Positions 57,401 through 59,557 of a stretch of 64,000 bases of DNA are shown here, piece by piece. Source of the stretch: Brienomyrus brachyistius (lineage: Eukaryota; Chordata; Actinopteri; Osteoglossiformes; Mormyridae); contig NC_064543.1 of assembly GCF_023856365.1 (NCBI RefSeq), positions 5,182,952 through 5,246,951 of the forward strand. The letters run 5' to 3'. The notes below the pieces were generated by a model, which worked only from the letters and a program-made list of their open reading frames with translations, was not told where the DNA came from and did not search any database. A program made the translations under genes and the position numbers. Numbering within the stretch: the first letter of the stretch is position 1; each line of letters begins with the position of its first letter.

Positions 57401-59272
57401 TAACATATTCTCGATTTGTCTTGAAAAGCGTCGGTCATTAAAAGCTTGATAAGTTTTGTTTCCTGTGACAGAGTAAGTTTTCTGATCTCCAACCAGCTGG
57501 CTGTCTGTTAGTATCGCAGGGCGTGCAGGTCTGCCGCGCAGCATGAACGCGCTGATGAGAAGCTGAGGATGAGTGAAGTCTAGCTTTTACTGGCATTTTA
57601 ATCCCGTTTACAGTACAGGGACGTTTTTCAGGACACTATCTGCTATCGCACACCTGCCATGTCATGCGGTAGGGGTTTAATTGAAATCTCCTGTGTTTCA
57701 GCAGGTCCTGCAGAACGTCAGTCATCTTCACGAGCTGCTCAGCGCCCTGCAGGTAGGAGACTGTCAAAAAACACTAACTGCTAAACAGTAATGGTCAGTC
57801 TGTCAAGGCACCACGGAGGCTTGCGGGTTAGCCGGTGTAGGGGGGCTCTTTAATTTCAGGTACTGTTGTGGGAAGTGGTGTATTAACTAACTGTTAGCAG
57901 CTGGAGGGTGGCAAGATGGAGGTGACTGAAGTGGTGTCGTGTCTTGAGGGTGAGTGGTGTTTTGTCCCCGCCCTGCTGGCAGGCAGTGGTGATGCAGCAG
58001 GACTCATTGGTGGAGGAGCAGCGGCAGTCCTTGAGTGACCGCCCCCCCTCGCGCCCAAGCTCGCGGCCCCCCTCTCTGGTAGAGCAGGAGAAGCAGCGCA
58101 GCCTGGAGAGGCAGCGGCAAGAGGCAGCCGAGCTGCAGCGCGGCGTCAGGCGGCACACGCGGAGGAGCGCCTCCGCCAGAGCCGGCAGTGGGAGGCGTGC
58201 GAGCGGGAGCTGGCAGAGCGCGAGGCCCGGGTGCTGGCTCAGGAGGAGGAGGTGCGGCGCGCGCAGCACCAGCTGGAGGAGGCCGAGCGAGAGCTGCGGG
58301 AGTGCAAGGCCGAATACCAGCGGGACCTGGAGAGCCTGCGGGAAGCGCAGCGGAAGCTGGACCGGGATCGGCAGCAGATCCACAGGGACCTGGAGCAGAC
58401 GAGGCCGGCCCATGTGAGTGGGGTGGGTTTATAAAAGGAGCTGCCCCACAATGTCTACTTTAATGGCTGCTATTCAAACGGCCCCGCTAATCATGTGCCG
58501 CACTTCTGCTAAGGTCGAGTAGCTTATTTTTCATCCTGAGATTCTTCGTAAATGACCGTCCTGTTTTACCCAGACATAAATCTGCCTTATTTTGCCCGCG
58601 GGTCCCGCTCTGCTCGGCCTGACTGTCCCGATTTGCTGTCCCAGGACGTGTGCCGGGACCGGACCCACTCGAGCACCTCCGACGACTCGCTGAGATTACA
58701 GAGCTCCGGTTCCTTGGACAAGGATCCCTCGGAGAGCAAGCTGCCGTCTTCCCCCCCCGGGCTCCAAGTCCAGGTCAAGCTCAAAGCGGAAGGGAAAGAA
58801 CTTCAACCTGTTTGCCACGAACCCGGAAAAGCTGGCCAAGCCCAAGGAGAAGAAGGACAAGAAGAAGAAGAAGGGGAAAGGACAGCACTCTCAGTCTGAA
58901 GGTAGTGACAGTGACGTCCCCCCTCGTGCCGTGAGGGGTCATGGGTTCTCCTTATAGAGCCCAGGAAAATCACTGTTAAGAGCAACATTAAAGGCCGATA
59001 TGAGCAGGCAGACTTGGTACAGTCTGGTACAGGTTATGGGTTTAGTCATGTGAACGATTAGGGAGATACTGGCATCGAGTCCATTTTCGCGAAGACTCTT
59101 GATGGATTCTTCCACTCAGATATTTCAAAGAAACCCCGTTCTTCTCATTCCAGAATCACCTCGCCTTCCATCCTCGGAGCCTTCTGCAGAGCGGGAAATT
59201 TCTTCTGCTGATCTGCCTGTGCCCTGTAAGATCCCACAATGCTTTGCTCCCAAGACAGCTGTGACTGCCTGA
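14611..59272 (+). CDS. akap13: akap13 (A-kinase anchoring protein 13 / RhoGEF), whole gene, 37 coding exons
   Basis: This is a scaffold that anchors PKA and acts as a RhoA guanine-nucleotide exchange factor (known for AKAP13/AKAP-Lbc, cytoskeletal and cytosolic). I assembled 37 coding exons by splice sites, phase and recalled similarity to human AKAP13. The coding total is 7,525 nt as read, or 7,521 nt (about 2,506 residues) once five small apparent indels are allowed for. Approximate residues: N-terminal domain 1-160; ankyrin-like 163-224; giant acidic exon 287-1107 with RII-helix candidate 994-1005; C1 1499-1550; DH 1693-1895; PH 1915-2042; coiled coil 2222-2383; basic tail to the stop. An acceptor just before the ATG shows that at least one upstream 5' UTR exon exists, and it was not identified. 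The paralogue ARHGEF28 was rejected because the start peptide and giant exon fit AKAP13. Every exon is listed separately. Confidence 0.95.
14644..18560 (+). other. akap13 intron 1
   Basis: No exon recognised. It contains G and C runs (14873-14889, 17038-17053) and a repeat fragment near 17088-17130 that recurs at 55070-55140. Confidence 0.7.
18561..18714 (+). CDS. akap13: akap13 exon 2, N-terminal domain
   Basis: The acceptor is tttgtggcag and the donor GTAGGT is at 18715; phase 0 in, phase 1 out. It encodes [20 protein letters not shown] followed by [14 protein letters not shown], matching the N-terminal AKAP13/ARHGEF28 region that precedes the ankyrin-like repeats. Its function is not well established. 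Confidence 0.9.
19293..19328. repeat. (GT)n microsatellite
   Basis: About 17 GT units in intron 2. Confidence 0.9.
20456..20488. repeat. Poly-T tract, 33 bases
   Basis: Uninterrupted T run in intron 2, roughly 180 bp upstream of exon 3. Confidence 0.95.
20669..20968 (+). CDS. akap13: akap13 exon 3, N-terminal domain
   Basis: The acceptor is cccaccag and the donor GTGAGT is at 20969; phase 1 in, phase 1 out. It contains [20 protein letters not shown] and later [12 protein letters not shown], aligned with the human HFVQDEAYDAAQFL and WNVLGTD segments. The frame is open throughout. Confidence 0.9.
20969..24081 (+). other. akap13 intron 3
   Basis: No exon recognised. A short tandem array based on gtgcccag lies at 23830-23872. 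Nothing else stands out. Confidence 0.65.
24082..24265 (+). CDS. akap13: akap13 exon 4, ankyrin-like segment
   Basis: The acceptor is cacctccag and the donor GTCAGT (a weaker consensus) is at 24266; phase 1 in, phase 2 out. It encodes [20 protein letters not shown] and [20 protein letters not shown], with an ankyrin helix-turn-helix pattern equal to about two divergent repeats as in AKAP13. The CG left at the end joins the first G of exon 5 to make Arg, which supports this donor. Confidence 0.88.
24266..24966 (+). other. akap13 intron 4
   Basis: AT-rich; no repeat or exon recognised. Confidence 0.7.
24967..25156 (+). CDS. akap13: akap13 exon 5
   Basis: The acceptor is ttcgggcag and the donor GTTAGC is at 25157; phase 2 in, phase 0 out. 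It contains [14 protein letters not shown], aligning with RHHRELDIYTLT in human AKAP13. The rest is weakly conserved. The frame was confirmed by phase with exons 4 and 6. Confidence 0.82.
25344..27801 (+). CDS. akap13: akap13 exon 6, giant acidic exon with candidate PKA-RII anchoring helix
   Basis: This single 2,458-bp exon is open throughout; acceptor ttctag, donor GTAAGT at 27802; phase 0 in, phase 1 out. It encodes about 819 residues rich in Glu, Ser and Asp, probably disordered, with no recognised globular domain. It is equivalent to the giant exon of mammalian AKAP13, which holds the RII-binding amphipathic helix. Here the best match to the RII-binding pattern is [13 protein letters not shown] (27462-27500). 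Sequence outside that motif is fast-evolving, so orthology of the rest is inferred from position and size. Confidence 0.92.
27462..27497 (+). other. akap13: Candidate PKA regulatory-subunit (RII) anchoring helix in akap13 exon 6
   Basis: The twelve residues [12 protein letters not shown] fit the spacing A-xx-F-V-xx-V-I-xx-S of the AKAP RII-binding amphipathic helix and align without gaps to the A-xx-I-V-xx-V-I-xx-V of human AKAP-Lbc. The location, near the 3' end of the giant exon, also agrees. The last position (Ser for Val) and the polar DC pair may weaken binding. Function is inferred. Confidence 0.6.
28348..28433 (+). CDS. akap13: akap13 exon 7
   Basis: The acceptor is ttgctgcag and the donor GTGAGTG is at 28434; phase 1 in, phase 0 out. 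The 86-bp exon encodes a Pro/Ser-rich stretch, [20 protein letters not shown]. No domain is recognised. It is needed to bridge the phase between exon 6 (1) and exon 8 (0), which is the main support. Confidence 0.7.
29458..29856. mobile_element. hAT-like non-autonomous element
   Basis: The left end tagggattcttaaacttt is the imperfect inverse of the right end actttgagaacccctg, the hAT-like CAGGGGTTCTCAAA terminus. Flanking octamers tcgttgag and ctgtagag agree at 5 of 8 positions, fitting an old insertion. Confidence 0.55.
32010..32033. repeat. Poly-G tract, 24 bases
   Basis: The longest of more than a dozen poly-G/C runs in the window, about 200 bp upstream of candidate promoter A. Confidence 0.95.
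32230..32486 (+). promoter_or_regulatory. Candidate internal promoter and 5' UTR of a short akap13 transcript
   Basis: A CpG-bearing segment is followed by a long GA/GGGA purine tract (32262-32330), directly upstream of a phase-compatible ATG exon in the largest intron. A pyrimidine-rich acceptor-like ggggtcag also sits one base before the ATG, so the 5' UTR could instead lie in an upstream exon. No TATA box was seen. Promoter activity is inferred only from position and composition. Confidence 0.35.
32487..32561 (+). CDS. akap13: Candidate alternative first coding exon A of akap13
   Basis: The ATG has A at -3. It encodes 25 residues, [20 protein letters not shown] then VVLIK, and ends in phase 0 at a GTACGA donor (32562), exactly the phase needed to join exon 8 (37461). 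Arg-rich with an RRRYS PKA-like site. An isoform starting here would lack the N-terminus, ankyrin-like segment and RII helix but keep C1, DH and PH. AKAP13 is known to use internal promoters (Brx, Lbc forms), but I do not recognise this peptide. Confidence 0.55.
36040..36345 (+). repeat. Dispersed GTCCCCA-type repeat, + copy
   Basis: It contains ctaatcccaatcacgacacc, ccctaaccttaaccataag and gtccccacaag, followed by an ACGCAC-rich tail. An inverted relative lies at 48300-48440. Confidence 0.65.
37461..37548 (+). CDS. akap13: akap13 exon 8
   Basis: The acceptor is ctcgcctacag and the donor GTAAGA is at 37549; phase 0 in, phase 1 out. It encodes [20 protein letters not shown] and ends HSAPS. 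No domain is recognised. Support comes from good splice signals, an open frame and phase match on both sides. Confidence 0.7.
37549..40796 (+). other. akap13 introns 8 and 9 (around exon 9)
   Basis: These contain G runs and GGGG-rich stretches (37905-38170), a GGATG tail fragment near 38723-38745, a poly-T at 39501-39520 and a 20-base poly-C at 40505-40524. Nothing else coding was seen apart from exon 9. Confidence 0.6.
39631..39749 (+). CDS. akap13: akap13 exon 9
   Basis: The acceptor is ccttctacccag and the donor GTGAGG is at 39750; phase 1 in, phase 0 out. It encodes a Ser/Thr-rich stretch ending [13 protein letters not shown], which resembles FHSPSDDMDSIIFPK of human AKAP13 after the giant exon. 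Confidence 0.78.
40797..41013 (+). CDS. akap13: akap13 exon 10, PKA/14-3-3 site; two apparent +1 frameshifts
   Basis: The acceptor is ctgcctgcag and the donor GTGAGT is at 41014. It enters in phase 0 with [14 protein letters not shown], matching human EEEEMDSITEVP. The conserved continuation VLRSS lies one base over, and [17 protein letters not shown] a further base over. The exon therefore needs one extra base ignored in the C6 run at 40896-40901 and one near 40927-40930 to end in phase 2, which exon 11 requires. RRHSW corresponds to the PKA-phosphorylated 14-3-3 binding site of AKAP-Lbc (Ser1565 in human). Confidence 0.8.
41399..41446 (+). CDS. akap13: akap13 exon 11 (48 bp)
   Basis: The acceptor is cctttccag and the donor GTACCA is at 41447; phase 2 in, phase 2 out. 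It encodes [15 protein letters not shown], aligned with SSMRVLGDVVRRPPIHRR in human. The joins on both sides give Ser, producing [11 protein letters not shown] across the exon 11-12 junction. Confidence 0.85.
41527..41676. mobile_element. Palindromic MITE, copy 2
   Basis: A near-perfect palindrome: ggtgggtaagtccaggt opposite acctggacttacccacc, and aaatccagaccaaggttttg opposite caaaaccttggtctggattt. It lies in akap13 intron 11. Confidence 0.9.
42010..42158 (+). promoter_or_regulatory. CpG-rich candidate internal promoter and 5' UTR before exon B
   Basis: The 150 bp before ATG 42159 are GC- and CpG-rich (many CG steps between 42021 and 42155), unlike the flanking intron with its T- and C-runs. 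They lead straight into a phase-compatible ATG exon. No TATA box was seen, as expected for a CpG-type promoter. This is inference from composition and context. Confidence 0.45.
42159..42199 (+). CDS. akap13: Candidate alternative first coding exon B of akap13
   Basis: The ATG has A at -3 and encodes [13 protein letters not shown]. It ends in phase 2 at a GTGAGG donor (42200), which is exactly what exon 12 (43009) needs; the junction codon is Ser, giving [11 protein letters not shown]. The resulting short isoform would start just before the C1-DH-PH half, much like the proto-Lbc type of short mammalian form. The peptide itself is not recognised. Confidence 0.6.
42342..42480. repeat. Degenerate short tandem array (GCTGTAGAA-like)
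   Basis: Repeated variants such as tgctgtagg, agctatagaac, tgttgtaaaag, tgctgtag and agctgtagg follow one another with a period near 10-20 bases. An old simple-repeat array in intron 11. Confidence 0.45.
43009..43192 (+). CDS. akap13: akap13 exon 12, serine-rich region
   Basis: The acceptor is taactccag and the donor GTAGAT is at 43193; phase 2 in, phase 0 out. It encodes YSLEGLT and later [19 protein letters not shown], matching RRSFSLEGLTGG and ERVDSLVSLSEEDLESD of human AKAP13. The junction KRSYSL is a basophilic-kinase-like site. Confidence 0.92.
43585..43681 (+). CDS. akap13: akap13 exon 13
   Basis: The acceptor is ctgttgcag and the donor GTGAGT is at 43682; phase 0 in, phase 1 out. 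It encodes [18 protein letters not shown], aligning with SPLTKSISLMTISHPGLD of human AKAP13. Confidence 0.92.
44263..44385 (+). CDS. akap13: akap13 exon 14, Ser/acidic segment
   Basis: The acceptor is tggggcccag and the donor GTAAGT is at 44386; phase 1 in, phase 1 out, so it is cassette-compatible. It encodes [20 protein letters not shown] and then [14 protein letters not shown] do not recall this stretch in the canonical human protein. KRRIS is a PKA-type site and SSSSDEEE is CK2-like. The low-degeneracy sequence suggests real coding function. Confidence 0.75.
   Translation, partial: WSDGLDLRDGSPSPSTSLRSSQNLKPSFLSALHPVMKRRL
44621..44752. mobile_element. Palindromic MITE, copy 3 (degraded)
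   Basis: It shares aaatccagaccaaggttttg, and ttggttgaaacaaaacctta with its inverse, with copies 1 and 2. The outer ends are degraded. It lies in akap13 intron 14. Confidence 0.75.
45905..46395. repeat. 30/31-bp VNTR, 16 occurrences of the core
   Basis: The core gcattctggggcgttgcagt plus cgtgggtgcc is repeated, with units alternating between four Gs (30 bp) and five Gs (31 bp) plus a few point variants (caatcg, gcgtggcag). It ends about 45 bp before exon 15. Long open frames appear on both strands from the repeat itself. Confidence 0.95.
46442..46484 (+). CDS. akap13: akap13 exon 15 (43 bp)
   Basis: The acceptor is gctctctccag and the donor GTGAGG is at 46485; phase 1 in, phase 2 out. It encodes [13 protein letters not shown]. 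Short and Ser-rich, it is supported by phase fit with exons 14 and 16. It starts only about 45 bp after the VNTR. Confidence 0.72.
46590..46689 (+). CDS. akap13: akap13 exon 16
   Basis: The acceptor is tgacctttcag and the donor GTGAGT is at 46690; phase 2 in, phase 0 out. It encodes [20 protein letters not shown], nearly identical to [15 protein letters not shown] in human AKAP13, just before the charged linker to the C1 domain. Confidence 0.93.
47056..47170. repeat. Compound (CT)n-(CA)n-(CT)n microsatellite
   Basis: Uninterrupted CT units (about 47056-47110), then CA units, then CT again to about 47170. Confidence 0.95.
47830..47868 (+). CDS. akap13: Possible 13-codon cassette exon of akap13
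   Basis: [13 protein letters not shown] is flanked by gaggttcag and GTAGGC, with phase 0 on both sides, so it would insert in frame between exons 16 and 17. The acceptor lacks a good pyrimidine tract and no human counterpart is recalled. It may be chance. Confidence 0.25.
48300..48462 (-). repeat. Dispersed GTCCCCA-type repeat, - copy, with (GT)n
   Basis: The reverse complement contains ctaatcccagcaacgacacc and ccttaaccttaaccataag, matching the copy at 36040. It ends in a (GT)n tract at 48428-48462. Confidence 0.65.
48525..48684 (+). CDS. akap13: akap13 exon 17, charged linker and first half of C1 domain
   Basis: The acceptor is ttgccccacag and the donor GTAAGG is at 48685; phase 0 in, phase 1 out. 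A Lys/Glu-rich helix ([20 protein letters not shown]) is followed by [17 protein letters not shown] and CCP. These give the first His and three Cys of a C1 (phorbol-ester/DAG-like) zinc finger, which is atypical in AKAP13. Confidence 0.93.
48685..50210 (+). other. akap13 intron 17
   Basis: No exon recognised. G/C-rich runs, a (TTTTG)n tract at 49675-49700 and a poly-C run (50021-50035). Confidence 0.65.
50211..50278 (+). CDS. akap13: akap13 exon 18, second half of C1 domain
   Basis: The acceptor is tttcatttcag and the donor GTATGG is at 50279; phase 1 in, phase 0 out. It encodes [20 protein letters not shown], aligned with NCSAFVHKGCRESLASCAKV. The zinc-ligand His of the C-x4-H-x2-C motif is Pro here, with a His two positions earlier. 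Confidence 0.93.
50541..50580 (+). mobile_element. 3' tail fragment of the GGATG-tailed retroposon
   Basis: gaacaggataagcagtttca followed by gaaaatggatggatggatg matches the inverse of the start of the copies at 56428 and 62896. A heavily truncated copy in sense orientation. Confidence 0.65.
50666..50738 (+). CDS. akap13: akap13 exon 19
   Basis: The acceptor is gtcttctag and the donor GTAAGG is at 50739; phase 0 in, phase 1 out. It encodes [20 protein letters not shown] followed by NRGP, aligning with the PTVIMRNKP linker of human AKAP13. Confidence 0.88.
50832..50970 (+). CDS. akap13: akap13 exon 20, linker before DH
   Basis: The acceptor is gggcttag and the donor GTAAGC is at 50971; phase 1 in, phase 2 out. 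It contains RERPWSV and [15 protein letters not shown], matching KERPRSAV and VSLSKSVSIQNITG. Confidence 0.92.
51059..51171 (+). CDS. akap13: akap13 exon 21, linker before DH
   Basis: The acceptor is cacgtccag and the donor GTTAGA is at 51172; phase 2 in, phase 1 out. It encodes [20 protein letters not shown] then SLTDE, nearly identical to the human segment [11 protein letters not shown]...[10 protein letters not shown]. Confidence 0.95.
51524..51670 (+). CDS. akap13: akap13 exon 22, start of DH domain
   Basis: The acceptor is cccccccag and the donor GTAGGA is at 51671; phase 1 in, phase 1 out. It contains [20 protein letters not shown] and [17 protein letters not shown], leading into helix 1 of the Dbl-homology (RhoGEF) domain. 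Confidence 0.96.
51973..52223 (+). CDS. akap13: akap13 exon 23, DH domain
   Basis: The acceptor is acccaccccag and the donor GTACGG is at 52224; phase 1 in, phase 0 out. It encodes the DH CR1 block [16 protein letters not shown], then [20 protein letters not shown] and [13 protein letters not shown]. This is catalytic core of the exchange factor, which acts on RhoA in the family. Confidence 0.96.
52374..52499 (+). CDS. akap13: akap13 exon 24, DH domain; GC splice donor
   Basis: The acceptor is taaatacag; phase 0 in, phase 0 out. It encodes [20 protein letters not shown] and ends [10 protein letters not shown]. The donor is GCAAGC (52500) after AAG: a GC-AG intron with otherwise perfect consensus. 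Exon 25 continues with KKMSSS, exactly as in human. Confidence 0.96.
52720..52837 (+). CDS. akap13: akap13 exon 25, DH domain CR3
   Basis: The acceptor is gtctctttcag and the donor GTGAGA is at 52838; phase 0 in, phase 1 out. It encodes [20 protein letters not shown] and [19 protein letters not shown], the highly conserved QRITKYP DH motif that contacts the Rho GTPase. Confidence 0.97.
53227..53478 (+). CDS. akap13: akap13 exon 26, end of DH and start of PH
   Basis: The acceptor is gtccccgcag and the donor GTAAGG is at 53479; phase 1 in, phase 1 out. The last DH helix ([20 protein letters not shown]) runs into the PH domain ([20 protein letters not shown] and [11 protein letters not shown]). 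Confidence 0.96.
53559..53635 (+). CDS. akap13: akap13 exon 27, PH domain
   Basis: The acceptor is gtctccacag and the donor GTATGT is at 53636; phase 1 in, phase 0 out. It encodes [20 protein letters not shown] and YVFASL, PH beta strands matching [25 protein letters not shown]. Confidence 0.96.
54254..54432 (+). CDS. akap13: akap13 exon 28, PH domain
   Basis: The acceptor is gtcttttag and the donor GTGAGT is at 54433; phase 0 in, phase 2 out. It encodes [20 protein letters not shown] and the PH C-terminal helix [18 protein letters not shown], with its invariant Trp. Confidence 0.96.
54627..54709 (+). CDS. akap13: akap13 exon 29
   Basis: The acceptor is gttttgtag and the donor GTACAG is at 54710; phase 2 in, phase 1 out. 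It encodes [20 protein letters not shown], matching [20 protein letters not shown] just after the PH domain. Confidence 0.95.
54800..54979 (+). CDS. akap13: akap13 exon 30
   Basis: The acceptor is atcttctccag and the donor GTATGC is at 54980; phase 1 in, phase 1 out. A helical segment [20 protein letters not shown] is followed by [20 protein letters not shown], aligned with KDQKILLLLEEKEMIFRDMAE and the EEALKGGPLMKSA region of human AKAP13. Confidence 0.94.
55243..55404 (+). CDS. akap13: akap13 exon 31
   Basis: The acceptor is gccaacaccag and the donor GTGAGG is at 55405; phase 1 in, phase 1 out. It encodes [20 protein letters not shown] and [20 protein letters not shown]. The [16 protein letters not shown] block is virtually identical to human. 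Confidence 0.96.
55520..55589 (+). CDS. akap13: akap13 exon 32; one apparent missing G at the acceptor
   Basis: The acceptor is ttgctgtag and the donor GTAATG is at 55590. The conserved frame reads [20 protein letters not shown] then LKK, like human [21 protein letters not shown]. From exon 31 (phase 1) this needs one more G than the six in the run at 55519-55524; as written the frame reaches TAA at the exon end. It leaves in phase 0. Confidence 0.9.
55971..56015 (+). CDS. akap13: akap13 exon 33 (45 bp)
   Basis: The acceptor is ccctccacag and the donor GTAGGT is at 56016; phase 0 in, phase 0 out. It encodes [15 protein letters not shown], matching GGNANLVFMLKRNSE in human AKAP13. Confidence 0.95.
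56016..57701 (+). other. akap13 intron 33
   Basis: It contains a non-LTR-type retroposon copy (56428-56740). The rest is AT-rich with no exon recognised. Confidence 0.65.
56428..56740 (-). mobile_element. Non-LTR-type retroposon copy with GGATG tail
   Basis: In the minus sense it ends ...gtttggaaaatggatggatgg. The heptamer gaaatgt occurs at both borders (56421-56427 and 56741-56747). A family copy lies at 62896. Class (LINE fragment or SINE) is not settled. Confidence 0.7.
57702..57752 (+). CDS. akap13: akap13 exon 34 (51 bp)
   Basis: The acceptor is tgtttcag (a tandem cagcag that could drop one Gln) and the donor GTAGGA is at 57753; phase 0 in, phase 0 out. It encodes [17 protein letters not shown], matching QVVQSVVHLYELLSALQ. 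Confidence 0.95.
57983..58413 (+). CDS. akap13: akap13 exon 35, C-terminal coiled coil; one apparent CG insertion
   Basis: The acceptor is tgctggcag and the donor GTGAGT is at 58414. It begins [20 protein letters not shown], then [20 protein letters not shown], then a long Glu/Arg/Gln coiled coil ([20 protein letters not shown]). The frame changes at 58139-58142: ignoring two bases of gcgcgg gives a gap-free match to the human coiled coil; as read the coiled coil is lost to an Arg/Gly-rich frame. It leaves in phase 0 in the restored frame. This region mediates self-association in the family. Confidence 0.92.
58645..58901 (+). CDS. akap13: akap13 exon 36, C-terminal tail; one apparent extra C
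   Basis: The acceptor is ctgtcccag and the donor GTAGTG is at 58902. It encodes [20 protein letters not shown], then after the C8 run (58751-58758) the conserved frame is one base shifted: [20 protein letters not shown], matching the human LFGLTKPKEKKEKKKK. With seven Cs the exon is open and leaves in phase 1. Confidence 0.9.
59154..59272 (+). CDS. akap13: akap13 exon 37, last coding exon
   Basis: The acceptor is ctcattccag; phase 1 in. It encodes [20 protein letters not shown] and ends FAPKTAVTA before TGA (59270-59272). The residues do not clearly match the human C-terminus, so the last exon is assigned by splice signal, phase and the poly(A) signal that follows. Confidence 0.75.
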
Positions 59273-59403
59273 GTGCAGAGCCAAGTCGCTGTAGACAGCT
59301 GTCTGTTTCCCTCCTGTGTGCTTCCTACATGCCCGTGGCCCTGGGGAGGAGGCGGGCTTGGGGGGCTGGACAGGCTTCGTCAGACACTTTAGGGAAGGAC
59401 TCC

Positions 59404-59404
<1 letters not shown>

Positions 59405-59478
<74 letters not shown>
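59405..59478. repeat. (GT)n microsatellite in the akap13 3' UTR
   Basis: More than 30 uninterrupted GT units, followed by imperfect GTGTGC units to about 59515. Confidence 0.95.
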
Positions 59479-59482
<4 letters not shown>

Positions 59483-59551
59483 GGCTGTGCGTGTGTGTGT
59501 CGTGCGCGCGCGTGAGTGCATGAGAATCAGTAGCGATGTCACGCGTTGTTG

Positions 59552-59557
59552 AATAAA
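59552..59557 (+). terminator. Poly(A) signal AATAAA of akap13
   Basis: A canonical hexamer 280 bp after the stop, with a downstream GT-rich element at 59587-59598. Confidence 0.55.

Noticed and set aside
14611..59272. ARHGEF28 (p190RhoGEF) as the identity of the gene
   Set aside because: The paralogue shares the N-terminal domain and DH-PH, but the [11 protein letters not shown] start, the giant exon, [16 protein letters not shown] and the KPKEKK tail fit AKAP13.
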